A stretch of DNA of 64,000 nt from Hordeum vulgare subsp. vulgare (GCF_904849725.1 NC_058521.1:563662176-563726175); one strand, 5' to 3'; positions 22,384 through 34,600 are shown, counted from the first letter of the stretch. The notes: a model not told the origin generated them from the letters alone. Numbers and translations: made by a program.

Positions 22384-23853
22384 TGAAAGGATCGATATGG
22401 TTGACTAGAGGGGGGGTTGAATAGGCAACTACCAATTTTTAGCTATTCTTAACAAGTTAGGGTTAGCAACATAAAGGTTCTCTAAAATGATAATTAGGTG
22501 AGCAACCTATATGATGCTACCAACTATAACCGCTAAAGCAAGTAAGAATTACTCTACAACAATAACATACACAATGCAAAGGTTAGAAATAACCACAAGT
22601 GGAAACGATGAAGACGAGGATGTGTTACCGAAGTTCCTTCCCTTTGATAGGAAGTACGTCTCCGTTGGAGCGGTGTGGAGGCACAATGCTCTCCCAATAA
22701 GCCACTAGGGCCACCGTATTCTCCTCACACCCTCACACAATGCAAGGTGACGTGATTCCACTATAGGTTCCCTTGAAGGCGGCGACCGAACCTTTATAAA
22801 CAAGGTTGGAGCTATCTCCACACAAGGCTTGGAGGCTCCCAACAAGACCACGGAGCTTCACCACAATGGAATGTGGCTCCGGGGTGACCTCAACCGTCTA
22901 GGATGCTCAAACACCCAAGAGTAATAAGATCCGCAAGGGATTAGTGGGGGGGAATCAATTTTCTCTTTGTGGGAGTGTAGATCTTGGCCTTCTCAACCAA
23001 TCCCTAGGAAATCAACAAGTTTGATTGGCTAGGGAGACAGATCGGGCACATATGAGCTTAGGGAGCAACAATGGAGTCTTGGAGGGTCAAAGGTAGGGTT
23101 CACGGAGTGGAAGAACCCTTTATATAGTGGGGGAACAAAACCAACCGTTACCCTCACTTACTAGACGAGCAGAGCGGTACTACCACTCAGGGGCAACGGT
23201 AGTACCACTGCCTCCAGCGGTACTACCGCTGCCCCCAGCGGTACTACCGCAAGCCCTAGCGGTACTACCGCTAGGACTAGAGCGGTATTACCGCTTTACC
23301 CAAGGTAGTGCAAGAGCTACTACCGGGCCTACCACCGCTGAGAAAGTCTTCGCAAAAAGTCTGACGTAGCACAACTGCTACGAGAGCGGTACTACAGTCT
23401 TGGAGCTGTACTACCGCTAGCCAGGGGGCGGTACTACCACTTACTAGCGGTACTATCGCTATGCTAGCGGTACTACCGCTCACCTCTAGCTGTACTACTG
23501 CTTACCTCTAGCGGTACTACTGCTAGAGCCTTTTTGCCAAGAGAGAGAAAGAACAAAGGGGGGGGGAAGCTCCATAGCAGCAAGGGAAAAGCGGTGGAGA
23601 TAAAATGTGCGTGTGAGAGTTTGATTCAACCCAACCTTTCCGACACGGATCCCCTCTTAATAGTACGGCGTTCCTACGACTCAAAACCACCAAAGAGAAC
23701 TGTAGAAGCCACCGTGCTTCTAATCCACGGAGAGGAGCCGAAACGTCTTGTGCCTTTGTCATGTATTATCTGAAATGCCCAATGCACACGATTAGTCCGT
23801 TGAGGTACTGTCATCAATCACCAAAATCACTTAGGGATAAATATGCCCTAACA
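22384..23853 (-). repeat. Element G LTR
   Basis: 1470 bp; plus-strand ends are TGAAAGGATCG and GCCCTAACA. It contains the GCGGTACTACCGC array (23168-23529). On the coding strand a TATA box (CTATATAAAG, plus 23118-23127) lies just downstream of the array. Confidence 0.8.
23168..23529. repeat. Palindromic AGCGGTACTACCGCT array
   Basis: More than ten irregularly spaced copies of the 15-mer AGCGGTACTACCGCT and one- or two-base variants across about 360 bp. The unit is an imperfect palindrome with GGTAC/GTACC symmetry. Spacers are short and unequal (CCCC, CTAG, GGAC types), so this is not a head-to-tail satellite. It lies within the LTR, directly upstream of the TATA box on the minus strand. Confidence 0.9.
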
Positions 23854-23872
23854 ATCTCCCCCTTTTTGGTGA
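23854..23872 (-). promoter_or_regulatory. Element G polypurine tract
   Basis: Minus-strand ACCAAAAAGGGGGAGAT abuts the LTR start TGTTAGGGC. Confidence 0.8.
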
Positions 23873-24273
23873 ATTGATGACAATACCGGATTTGCACAAA
23901 AGGAAAGTATAGTGAATACAACTGCAAACCCAAAGTCCATGGTCTAGGGACTGGCTCCCCCTGGATGAGTGCATGATTTAGGTTAGTGCTATGAACAACA
24001 GTGCACTCGGTCCAAGGAGAAGACTCCCCGTAGAAATCATAGGCATCAAGACACCAAAAAGGGCAGAGAGGACACCTAGGACACAGGTGGTAGCTCAGGC
24101 ATTCACATCAGACTCTTCCGTAGCATCCACATCCTCCTCCTCGTCAGCGTCCTTGTCATATGCCTCCTCCTCAGCGTCGGACTTAGCCCACTGGTAGTCT
24201 CGTGCATGCATTCAGTCAGCCTCTAGAGTGATGGTGTCCTCGGAGCCGCTCGAAATATGCACATCAAGCGTCC

Positions 24274-25020
24274 TCAAGAAATGCTTGTTCCTCTGACGGT
24301 TCTCCTTTTGGGCCACATGAGTCTGATATGTCCCTTGGCCTGCATGCAGAAGAGGGTCTTCATCTGGTCCTTCAGCTTCGCGGCCCAAGATGGCACATTA
24401 GAGGAGCGGGTATGCGAGGCAGGGCCTCCCTCAGCAGCAGCAGTCTCCCTGTCAGTCTCCATGCCTTGAGCAGAACCTGAAGTTGAGGTGTTGGACCACT
24501 TCTCCTTATGGGCGCAGCTTGATAGGGCCATGGCTGACACACCCAGAGCCAGCAGGAAAGGGCACTTGAGGAAAGGACTATGCCCACTTTTGCTTGATGA
24601 AAAAGAACAAGTAAGGCCCATAGATGGGGGGACCTTACGGTGAGAGATTGAACTGTTAAGCTCATTGAACATCACATCAGATATGTCGAGTGGCCCAGTG
24701 TTCTTTGTCCTTCTCTCCTCACACATCAGCAGCATGTCCACCAAATAGGAATGAACCTCGTCTTTGTTGCCAACACGAGGAAACAGCGTGTTGTGGAAGA
24801 TCCGGTGCATGATATCCAAGAGCGGGGGAAGCACATTCTTCCTCACATAGAGATGCTGCACCTTGTTCTAGGGGGTGGCCCCAGGTTGGGCATGAGGACG
24901 CAAGCCAACAGCAGTCCGCGACCCCTCGTTAGGCACATTCAGAAGCTTCATGAACTCTACCCAAGTTCCAGACATTCTCTCGCCATTCGTCATCCAAGTC
25001 AAAGTACGATCCTCATCACT
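24274..25020 (-). pseudogene. Element G internal ORF, plant retroelement protein
   Basis: A minus-strand frame with VHVHSDEDRTLTWMTNGERM and TWVEFMKLLNV, then an in-frame TAG near 24866, then QHLYVRKNVLPPLLDIMHRI, FHNTLFPRVGNKDEVHSYLV and DMLLMCEERRTKNTGPLDIS. The ATG-started part is 24274-24861 (195 aa). Known from memory: this W-x-x-F...LPP...LFPR...D block occurs in proteins encoded between the LTRs of large non-autonomous grass elements; I do not know its role. It is not a reverse transcriptase, integrase or protease. The C-terminal half is low-complexity. The frame is damaged and its upstream part is missing. Confidence 0.6.
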
Positions 25021-25061
25021 ATGAACGTGGACGGTGACATAGAATTGACCCCATCAGCCAT

Positions 25062-25570
25062 CTAAGTGTCATCAATTGGTGCAATGACCAACTCAGTAGG
25101 CTCCTCCAACTCAACTGCATTCCAATCAACAAAAGCAACATTTCCCTCTTGTGCATGTGCATTAGCCCCATCGGCTATTACTGTCAGATCAGTAATAATG
25201 GGAATGATATGCATTTGTGAATCCCAATCATCATCTGCCTTCTGCATAGCCAAGTGTGACGGGAGATAACCCACCTTCGAGTCAATATTCAGATCAACGA
25301 GCTCAGCAAAAAATTCAGCCCTGAGGCTTGCCCAACCCTCTTGCTTATCGATTTCATCAACAATATCTTCACCATCTTCAATTCTGAGATACTCTCCTTT
25401 GAAATCATCATACCGCAATAGTGAAACCTCTTGCTCTAGACCCCAAAGCACAGTTTCCCCAATTTTCTCCACCAATTTCCTCACTGCCTTCTCTTCCATC
25501 GACTGTAGCTCATTGGGATCAATCTCTTCACAATCAACCTCCCATTTCACAATTGTGTCTCTCTGGATGT
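25062..25570 (-). CDS. Possible Mutator-like element N-terminal exon
   Basis: A minus-strand open frame of about 162 aa from GTG AAA TGG (25550), open slightly further upstream to a possible splice acceptor (CCAG) near 25567. Residues include CEEIDPNELQSMEEKAVRKL, VEKIGETVLWGLEQEVSLLR and WASLRAEFFAELVDLNID. Inference: the pattern (two-element helix, 'VLWG...VSL', then a variable acidic region) resembles N-terminal segments of plant MULE transposase proteins, but I see no transposase core. The sequence upstream resumes at 63076 after the 37 kb Copia insertion and contains plausible exon-intron signals there. The downstream side ends at the edge of element G. It could instead be a captured or ordinary host gene fragment. 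Confidence 0.4.
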
Positions 25571-25632
25571 TCTAAATGCTACCATCAACTAATTTTGCCG
25601 TCGATGGAAAGAAATTGATTGCAAATTCAAAG

Positions 25633-25637
25633 GTTTC
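25633..25637. repeat. Target-site duplication of Copia H, left copy
   Basis: GTTTC directly before the left LTR of Copia H; identical copy at 63071-63075, 37.4 kb away. Confidence 0.93.
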
Positions 25638-26829
25638 TGTTGGGGAATGTCGCAAGGGAAACAAAAAATTTCCTACGTGCACGAAGACCGATCATGGTGA
25701 TGTCCATCTACGAGAGGTGATTTCCGATCTACGCACCCTTGTAGATCGCGCAGCAGGAAGCGTTAAGAAACGCGGTTGATGTAGTGGAATGTCCTCACGT
25801 CCCTCGATCCGCCCCGCGAACCGTCCCATGAACCGTCCCGCGATCCATCCCACGATCCGCTCCGATCTAGTGCCAAACGGACGGCACCTCCGCGTTCAGC
25901 ACACGTATAGCTCGACGATGATCTCGGCCTTCTTGATCCAGCAAGAGAGACGGAGAGGTAGATGAGTTCTCCGGCAGCGTGACGGCACTCCGGAGGTTGG
26001 TGGTGATCTATCCTAGCAGGGCTCCGCCCGAGCTCCACAGAAATATGATCTAGAGGAAAAACCGTGGAGGTATGTGGTCGGGCTGCCGTGGCAAAGTTGT
26101 CTCAAATCAGCCCTAATAGCCCAGTATATATAGGAGGGAGGGGAGGAGGCAGCCTCAAACCCTCAAGGTTTGGCCGAAATTGGAGGTGGAGGAGTCCTAC
26201 TCCAATCCTACTTGGAGTAGGATTCCACCTTCCCACTTGGAAACTCTTTCCACCTTGTGTTTTTCCTTCTCAAACCTTATGGGCCTTAGTGGGAAGTTAT
26301 TCCATCCCACTAGGGGTTGGTTTATGTCTTCCCATAGCCCATGAGATCCCTTGGGGCGTGACACCCCTCCCGGCACTCCTGGTACACTATCGATGAGCCC
26401 GAAACTTTTCCGGTGACCAAAACAGGACTTCCTATATATCAATATTTACCTCCATACCATTCCGGAGCTCCTCGTGACATCCTGGATCTCATCTAGGACT
26501 CCGAACAACTTTCGGTTACCAACACCTATAACTCAACCATACCGAAACATCACCAAACCTTAAGTGTGCAGAACCTGCGGGTTCGAGAACTATGTAGACA
26601 TGACCCGAGACACTCCTCGGTCAATATCCAATAGCGGGACCTGGATGCCCATATTGGATCCTACATATTCTCCGAAGATCTTATCGGTTGAACCTCAGTG
26701 CCAAGGATTCATATAATCCCGTATGTCATTCCCTTTGTCCTTCGGTATGTTACTTGCCCGAGTTTTAATCGTCGGTATCCGCATACCTATTTCAATCTCG
26801 TTACCGGCAAGTCTTTTTACTCGTTCCGT
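25638..26829 (-). repeat. Copia H 3' LTR, first part
   Basis: Starts TGTTGGGGAATGTCGC (U5 end of the minus-oriented LTR) and runs 1192 bp to the element I insertion point in CTCGTTCCGT. It continues at 37326. Confidence 0.92.
26825..26829. repeat. Target-site duplication of element I, left copy
   Basis: TCCGT, identical to 37321-37325. Confidence 0.95.
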
Positions 26830-29352
26830 TGTTAGAGCATATATCTCCATATGTGGTTTTGGTAATTGATGACAATTCCTATGGACTAATGGTTTCCTTA
26901 AGTTATATTTATAGGATTTGTCCATAGGCACTTCTTGAAGTCCATCTGTTGGGTTCAAGGAGTTTATATGATGACCAAGATGGTATTCAAGGTATTATAT
27001 AAAGAATGGTCATAGATACACTAGGTTGATCAAGATCATAGACAAAGAGTAAATCAAGATGATCAACACACAAAACGTATAAGGTGTACCGAGAGGAATC
27101 AAGTGATCCCATGGTATGGTAAGCATTGTCCATTACGTGTTTGTGTACTAACCCATGGTCTTTGTGAGAGTCCTATGTCGGGGTGAGGTGTGCTTCCATG
27201 AGCTTGCGTCAAAAGGAAGATCTCATACAACCCATGAAGGATGACGTCAAGTGGCGATCGTCATCAAGATTGTGGTGTGCAAGTTCAAGTGGATCAGCAC
27301 GAATATATCATTGAAACTATTGTTAATGATCATGTGTTGATAAGGACAAGCTCATGTGCTAACAAGGACAAGATCAAGATAAGCATTCCTGAGCACTACA
27401 TGCTTGATTCTTGTGGATGTTCACATGATGCACAAATGAAGATGAATACGTAAGCTAGGCTTTCCACATTGTGTATGGGAGAGCTACTTGAAGACTTCAT
27501 CATGTCTTGCTTTCAACTTGAGCCAAGAAGGAACAACAACATCAAGCTCAAGTGAAAGGGCTAACTCAAAGGTATCAGTTCCTTTGACGTTACTTGTGCG
27601 GAGTGATGATCAGCGAATAAAAGTATACACTCAAGTATGGATCATCAGTACCCCTTTTATGATTCTTGAGTCTTTAGGGATCCCACACTATTAAGAGGGG
27701 ATCACAGGTTTTGCGATGAACTTGCTCAAACTACATCTCCACTGTTCTGCTCAGACCACATCTCCACTGCTCTGCTGTTATCTGAAAACAGAACCAGTGC
27801 CTCGGACATCCGGCTTCCTCCGGACGTCCGAGGGCCGGACGACCGACTACTTCGGAAATTCAGAATCCTATACCAGAGAAATCAGAGCCATATAACTCGG
27901 ACTTCCGGCTCCCTCCGGACGTCCGAGGCCTGGATATCCGACCAGCTTCGGAATTCCGGAACTATGCACCACAGAAACTTGAGCCATATAAATCGGACTT
28001 CCTGCTCACTCCGGACGTCCGAGGGCCGGTCAAGGGTCGGACGACCTACAGGCTTCGGAAATCCGGAGCCCTACACCAGAAGAACGTGAGCTCTATAACT
28101 CTGATTTCCGGCTCCCTCCGGACGTCCGAGGGCCGGACGTCCGACCCCCTTCGGAAATCCGGAAGCTACCACCAGAAGAAGTTGAGTTGTATAACTCGGA
28201 TTTCCGGTCCTTCCGGATGTCCGGTCGCTGTTTAATTCAAACTAGTTTCAGCCGTATCTACAGGCCTCGGACGACCGGCCCCTGTCGTACGTCCGACCCC
28301 TCGCGGATGCCCGGACTTCCGGCAACTGTCGAACGTCCGGACCCTGTGTGACTTAAACTGTCCCCAACGGCTGTTTTTTCTCTCCCCACTATAAATACCC
28401 CCCTCCCACTTCGTGAGAGGGCAGCCAACACAACCTTATCCTCATAATAACACACTTCTACCTCACACACATTTGCTCACACCAAATCTTAGATCCCAAG
28501 AGCATTTGTGAGCCCCTTTGAGAGTTGTTCCAATCAAAAGATAGATCGTCTCCCTCTCCTCCTCTCAACCCAAGCTATTTGAGATTTGAGCAAGTTTTGA
28601 GCATTTCCCGTGATCTTGTTACTCTTGGAGGTTGGAGACTCCTAGGCAGTAGGACTTCTTCGGAGAGGAATCAATCCGTGTGATTACCCCCCGGAAAAGT
28701 TTGTGAGGGTTTGGAAGCCACCTGAAAGGCTTACCACTAGTGGTTGAGAAACACCTTCGTGGTGTTATCCCAAAGGGAGAATAGGGTGAGCCTTTGTGGC
28801 GTTGGTGTGCCTTTGTGGTAACATCCACCTCTCTAACGGTGACTAGCTTCCCTCCAAGGAAGTGAACATCGGGATACATCTTCGTCTCAGTGACCTTGGT
28901 TATCCTTAACCCTAACTCCTTACTTGTGGTTTACTTGTGTTACTTGAGCATACATACATTGCATATTGTTTGTGCTCATTATATTGTGTTGGCTATTTCT
29001 TGTACAAGATTAATCATTCAAGCATACCCTCTATATCCACACGTTCACACTTGCAGCTTTTGATATATCGTGTGCTATAGTGTGATCTAGTATCTTGTGT
29101 CGTTCACCTACTTGTCGTGTGATATAGCTCAAGTAAGTGTGTGTAACTTACTTATGCTTATTAGTAACTGTATTGTGTCCATCTTGGTAGATCGTGTTGT
29201 TGATACACGTTGCAGTGCCTAGTGCATTCAAGATTTGTGCTTGACAAGTACCCTCTTAGTTTATTTCCGCATTAGGTTCAAGCCAAATCTGAAGAAGTTT
29301 TTAAATAGCCTATTCACCCCCCCCCCCTCTAGGCGTCATCGAGGTCTTTTCA
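26830..29352 (+). repeat. Element I 5' LTR
   Basis: TGTTAGAGCATATATC to GAGGTCTTTTCA, 2523 bp, with a TATA box TATAAATA at 28390-28397 and the CGGACGTCCG array upstream of it. A C run (about 29318-29331) near the U5 end is longer here than in the 3' LTR. Confidence 0.95.
27795..28345. repeat. Palindromic CGGACGTCCG array in 5' LTR
   Basis: Repeats of a roughly 80-100 bp unit built from CTTCCGGCTCCCTCCGGACG plus TCCGAGGGCCGGAC, GACCGAC and CTTCGGAAATCCGGA, separated by TATAACTCGGA-type links. CGGACGTCCG is a perfect 10-bp palindrome. About six units precede the TATA box. The matching block in the 3' LTR is 35770-36315. Confidence 0.85.
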
Positions 29353-29370
29353 ATTGGTTTCAGAGCTAGG
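29353..29370 (+). promoter_or_regulatory. Element I primer binding site
   Basis: ATTGGTTTCAGAGCTAGG directly follows the LTR. TGGTTTCAGAGC is close to the TGGTATCAGAGC complement of initiator tRNA-Met. Confidence 0.88.
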
Positions 29371-29408
29371 TCTCTCTTTAATTAGGTTTCACGACCTAGA
29401 GAGTATCG

Positions 29409-31622
29409 ATGTCGACTATTGGATTAGTGCACAATGGCATCTTTGACTTTGATGGCACACATTATACCCTATGGAGAATTCGTATGCTTCATCACTTTCG
29501 GGCCATGGGCCCAAATACTTTACGAATTGTTCTTGTAGGGATTGCCAACAAAAAGTATGATGCATCTTCATCCACTAATGAAATGTATCTTGATTGTGAG
29601 GCTTTTCTTGCCATTCATCGAACCATAAGTCCTGAAGTGTTTAAGTCTATCTCGACTTGCAAGTCAGCTCATGAAGTTTGGACTAAACTTGAAGATATAT
29701 ATGGTGGGTCCAATCTTGATGAAGACGGTATTATGATGAAGGAGTTGGTGCATGAGCTCTTCACTCTTTTTGATCTTGAAGAGTCCACCACTACTTCCAT
29801 ATCTGTTTGCTTGCACACCTCAGCATCTTCAATCTCACAAGGTAATGACATGGTGAGTGAAGAAATATATGTTGATGAAAATGTCATAGCCTCTATGGAC
29901 ACGAGCATATCTAGCACCACACATAGTGTAAATTATTGTGCTGATAGGTCATGCATTTCACCTAAAGATCCCTCGACAAATGTGTGTGGTGATATGCCTG
30001 CTTCCTCGTGTCCTCTTGATCAAAATATTTTGTTTCTCCCTATTTGCTCTATGACTAATCATTTAGGGGAAATCAAGAAATATGAAGCACTTTTGACTAA
30101 TGAAGAATCTGATTCACCAAAAGAATCATCATCAACTCCTCCAGTTCACATGTGCCTCATGGCAAGAGGTAATAATGAGGTATCATCTTCCCTGTGCAAT
30201 AACGATGATATTTGCGATGAGGATGATGATGATGACTTGACTGAAAATATCTATGTGATCAGTAAAATTCTTCATAAAGCTAAAAATAACGCTCTTCAAA
30301 GGTTCCAAGATGTTCTTGCTTACTTTGAAAATTGTAATGATTCACTTAATCATGAACAAGCTAAAAGTGAACAACTTGAACATGAACTTGAGAAGAGTCA
30401 TCAAGCATGTAGAGACTTAAGATCTTCAAAAGGAGAGATTGAAGCTGCTCATGATAAACCTAAAAGGGATTTTGAGGTCCTTCTCCTTGAATGCAAGAAT
30501 GTCAAGGGAGAGCTCGTCAAAACCTCTAAGATATTTGAGGAGCTTCAATCTACTCATGAGAAGTCTTTAATTGCTACTTACTCCTCTCATATTGTTGATG
30601 TTACTTGTACATCTAACCCTATCTCTTGTGAAGTATTAACATTGAAGGAGAATGTTGAGCTACGTGCTCAACTTGATTTACTAACTAGCAATTATGGGAA
30701 GTTGGAAGAAAACCATGTAATGCTCACAAGCTCTCATGCCGATCTTCTAACATCCCACAATGTGCAAAAGTTAGCTCATGAGGCTATCATCACCAAGGTA
30801 ACATCAAGTGAGCCTCATGTGGACAATGGCACTACTTCTAGTCAAAGTACTATATTTCCATGTGCTAGTCCTCGTAATTCGTCTACTCATAATGTTGCTA
30901 CCTCGTGTGATGAATTACTTTCCTTGCCTTGTTGCTCTAACATTGAAGCTTACACTTCCTCTAGTACTTGCATTGATACTAACCGTGCAGAGGAAATCGA
31001 AGAGCTCAAGGCCCAAGTCACTTCTTTGAAGAAAGACTTGGAACAGTCTCATGAAGGGATGTCCACACTCAACAACGTCCTGTCTGAGCAAACATCTCCG
31101 AATGACAAAAATGATGTTGGAGTAAACTCAAACAAGAACAAGAGGGGCCTAGAACAAGTCAAGAATTCGGCCAAAATCATTTGCTTCAAGTGCAAAGTTA
31201 AAGGGCACCATGTTAGATCTTGCCCTCTGAAGACGAAGTCTCAAAGTCACAAGCAACAAGGGAAGCGGCCACAAACTCAATCACATATTCAACTACAAGT
31301 TGAAGGAAGGCCTCTTCCCAATAAGACCCAAGCCAACACTCCCCAAGGTAAGAAATCAACTGGGAAGAAAACAAAGGGTAGATGTTGCTACTTATGTCGT
31401 GAGAAGGGTCACGTCGCTTCGTCTTGCACGAGAGGTAACTTATCCAACCCAATCACTATTGATGATACCTATTCCCTTGGGAAGGATAAGGTATGCAATG
31501 TGTTTGCCAAGTTTGTTGGTACTCAAAATGGTGTCAAGAAAAGAACCATTTGGATTGCCAAGCCTATTGTGATTAACCTCTTAGGACCCAACGTAGTTGG
31601 GGACCAACAAGCTCAAACTTGA
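29409..31622 (+). CDS. gag: Element I Gag protein, intact 737 aa
   Basis: The ATG at 29409 is the first after the primer site (39 nt away) and the frame is open for 2.2 kb. Residues about 10-105 form a Copia-type UBN2/Gag-polypeptide domain (FDFDGTHYTLWRIRMLHHF, then SAHEVWTKLEDIYGG). A long acidic middle region follows (DEDDDDDLTENIY near 280), then predicted coiled coil at about 300-400 and 540-580 (SEQLEHELEKSHQACRDL, IEELKAQVTSLKKDL). The C-terminus has two CCHC zinc knuckles, CFKCKVKGHHVRSC at 592-605 and CYLCREKGHVASSC at 660-673, separated by a basic Gln-rich linker. No protease motif follows. Known: Gag packages the RNA into particles. The frame has no stop while neighbouring pol genes are wrecked, so selection or recent insertion is likely. 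Confidence 0.93.
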   Translation: MSTIGLVHNGIFDFDGTHYTLWRIRMLHHFRAMGPNTLRIVLVGIANKKYDASSSTNEMYLDCEAFLAIHRTISPEVFKSISTCKSAHEVWTKLEDIYGGSNLDEDGIMMKELVHELFTLFDLEESTTTSISVCLHTSASSISQGNDMVSEEIYVDENVIASMDTSISSTTHSVNYCADRSCISPKDPSTNVCGDMPASSCPLDQNILFLPICSMTNHLGEIKKYEALLTNEESDSPKESSSTPPVHMCLMARGNNEVSSSLCNNDDICDEDDDDDLTENIYVISKILHKAKNNALQRFQDVLAYFENCNDSLNHEQAKSEQLEHELEKSHQACRDLRSSKGEIEAAHDKPKRDFEVLLLECKNVKGELVKTSKIFEELQSTHEKSLIATYSSHIVDVTCTSNPISCEVLTLKENVELRAQLDLLTSNYGKLEENHVMLTSSHADLLTSHNVQKLAHEAIITKVTSSEPHVDNGTTSSQSTIFPCASPRNSSTHNVATSCDELLSLPCCSNIEAYTSSSTCIDTNRAEEIEELKAQVTSLKKDLEQSHEGMSTLNNVLSEQTSPNDKNDVGVNSNKNKRGLEQVKNSAKIICFKCKVKGHHVRSCPLKTKSQSHKQQGKRPQTQSHIQLQVEGRPLPNKTQANTPQGKKSTGKKTKGRCCYLCREKGHVASSCTRGNLSNPITIDDTYSLGKDKVCNVFAKFVGTQNGVKKRTIWIAKPIVINLLGPNVVGDQQAQT

Positions 31623-34600
31623 TCAATAGGTGACTATGGAGGACATTAGAGACTTGGATACATAATGAAGAATTAAGGGGTCTTCATCATTCATATTATC
31701 TCAAGCCAAGTCATTTGGATTATCAAGTTTCTATCTTATATCCAATGTGCCTCCTTACGGTAGCTTATACTTAAACTGTTTACATTGTTAGGTGCTTGCC
31801 CCTTTGCATGTTGTGGTTTTGTACCTTGCATGCGTTTGTATATGTTGTGCTTCCAACTTGCTTATCTTGAGTAATCAAGTATGGGTATGTTGGTTTGTAT
31901 ATCATGTACATGTGAGTCTTGTATTGAGCCTTTTTGCATCTTGTTTATATTTTTTGTTGGCTCTTGTGAGAGATTAATGGATTATCCCATTGGGGGGAGT
32001 GATGTGCTTTGTACACCTCACAATCATATAAATGTGTATACATGGGGAATACCACTTAGTTTTGATACTTCAAGATTATCTAGTTTCTATGTGGTATGTC
32101 TTACTCATGAGAAATTCAAATTCTATATGGTCCATTAAGTATCTCTTGTTGGTTTTAATTTGCCACTTGTTAATGTTGTTGGTTTATCACATTATGGGGG
32201 AGTAATATGCTATGTACATTTGACGTGTTGCCACTTAGTGTTGATATTGTAAATTATCTTGTTCCTAGGTGGCATGTTAGCTCTACAAGTGTCATTTGCT
32301 TGCGTTTTATGGGTAAAGATGATCTTGGATATATTTGTGATCTACCAATGAGTATCACTTCGAAAATACTTCTTGTCCTTGACAATTGGTATTCCCATCA
32401 TGTGATTGGAATTGCTAATCATCTTTACATTGGATTTTGTGTTTCGTTTGTCTTCCTTGCCTCTTATGAATCTATTTTAACATGTCTAGTGTTTTATAGA
32501 TATAGAGAAAGTGATGATCCCATCGTGTGCGTTTTGTATTCAAATGCAAATTCTATATAATGCACGTCCCTTGGGGGAGCTATCCTATTTTCTTTAGAAC
32601 ACTCTCTTTATTCACCCATCATAAAATCTTTTGATCCCCATCAAGTATGTGTTGATGGGAGACAAGTCTTGCTCTTTATGATGCTTTGTGCCATCATGAA
32701 AATTTGTCGATGGCTTGGTCTGTTGGAACCTAGCTCTCTTTTGGAAACTAGATACCTCGTGCTTGTTTTCCTTCAATTGGTTTCTTGTTGCCTTCTATTT
32801 GGCATGTGTCAATGGATATCTCATTCCTTGAGGTATCTTTTAATTGATATCCTTCAAGTGATAGTTCTTTTGTTTTAGGATCTTATTATCACTTGATACC
32901 TTGTCTTTTGATGACTTATCAACTTTGTGTTGAGTTGATTCTTGAGAGTCTTGAGCATGCGTATCTAGCTACTATATACAACTTCTTTTGCTTGCTTTCC
33001 TTCTTTGACCCAATATACAGGGGAAACTCCACCTTGTCATAAATTGGCTAAAGTGTGCATGAAATTCAAATTCATATCTATATGCACATATGTATGTGGA
33101 GTTTGTCCTATGTATTGCTGGTTTTCTAACTCTTTGGTCCCAATGAGTTTGGGCACCATTTTGTTTGTTTTGTTGTTCCAGGAACAACTGGAGATGCATT
33201 GGATGCTCGGCTCACCTATAAGGAAGATGTTGAGACCATGTGATTATTGGAGCCAAGTTAGGATGATCAAAGAACAACTATCTACTACATCAATCCAATG
33301 TTGTCTCGGTAACAAGTATCCACTTCATGCATTCTTTTCCTGCAAAGGACCCAACCTGTCTTTTCTTTTCCAGGTTGCATCATAACATGAATCTCTTGAT
33401 TTGTTCTCGTAGTACTTGTTTGCTTTCTCAAAGCATCCGAACGATGATGTCTTACTACTAGTTGGGATGTCTTTGATGTTCGTATGTTGGAAGTTCATAT
33501 TGTACAATAAGAAAATATTAGGCCATGTGCTATGCTTCCAAGCAAAAGATCTCATTGATATATTTATGACTTCCTTTTGGATATCTAGTTTGTTCCTTCC
33601 TGTAACCATTTCGTGTGTACATCCTTCTTTGTGGATATATATCATCATGATTGTCCTCTACTTAGAATCTTTTACACAGGAGAGAAGTTACATCTCTAAT
33701 TAATATCCTCTTTTCTTTCACGATCATCATTGCATTTCCTTTTTCAGCTTTTGGTGGCTTCGTGAAAAGTTTTATTTTGAGTGCATATCTTATTTTCCTA
33801 CATCTTGATGCACTCTTTGGACGTGAAGATTATTTTTCCTCATGCTTGTCTTGATGAGGGTTTTGCCATTTCAATTAGTATCTCTCCTCTTGACAAGGTT
33901 CTTACTTTCTATATTCACAATGGATTGTCACAAGCGTTGGTTCTTATTTTGTTTATTAATAAGCTTGTGAACCCATTTTCTAGTATGTGTGTGTGGGAAT
34001 GATATGTCTTGCACTTTGTATCTCATTTCATCAAGACTATGTTGATGAGTAATGCTCATCCTTATATTAGTCTTCTCAAGTGCTTTGCCATGACTCACAC
34101 ACATTACTTCGGTTGAGCCTATTCTTAAGTTGCTTGTTTAACATGTTGCTCAACCATTTGTTTTGTGCAATCGATATGTTTATTGTCTCATCTATCTTCT
34201 TGCACTCGTTGTGTGTTCTTGTTAATTTTGGGGGAGCAACGATCCTATTTTGTGCACCTATATCAAATACAAAAATCTCGTATTAGTGCACAAATCATGG
34301 GGAGCTTCTCTAGTTTTTGATAAAACACACTTTTGCCTTTATCATAATATCTTCTATTCATGTGGTTCGAAGGACCATATGATTGTTTGTTCCATCAGGA
34401 ATCTTCTGATTATTTGCCTCTATTTTTGTATGTCTTTGTGGCATATGATCCTTTTATTTTCAATCTTTGGGTCCTCAATATAGTTTGTTTCCCTCCAACT
34501 ACTTATCATTGTATTTGTGTATTTCTCTGCACTCATTTGCTGAGAAGTACACAACACACCTTTTGGAGGACCACCTACTATATTGGCTTTCTAAACTTTT

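Larger units (their letters stand above)
22384..25061 (-). mobile_element. Element G: 3' LTR and partial interior (minus strand)
   Basis: An LTR (22384-23853) followed on its right by a polypurine tract and about 1.2 kb of interior with one broken ORF, then an abrupt change to unrelated sequence at about 25062. No 5' LTR or primer site is present, so it is truncated. The LTR start on the coding strand (TGTTAGGGCATATTTATCCC) resembles that of element I (TGTTAGAGCATATATCTCC), pointing to related lineages. No polymerase motif is visible. Confidence 0.75.

Noticed and set aside
23168..23529. CRISPR-like array of short repeats
   Set aside because: Units are themselves palindromic, spacing is irregular and very short, the block lies inside a plant LTR, and no cas-like gene is near.
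29669..29920. Antisense ORF in the Gag of element I
   Set aside because: Shadow of the strongly supported plus-strand Gag.
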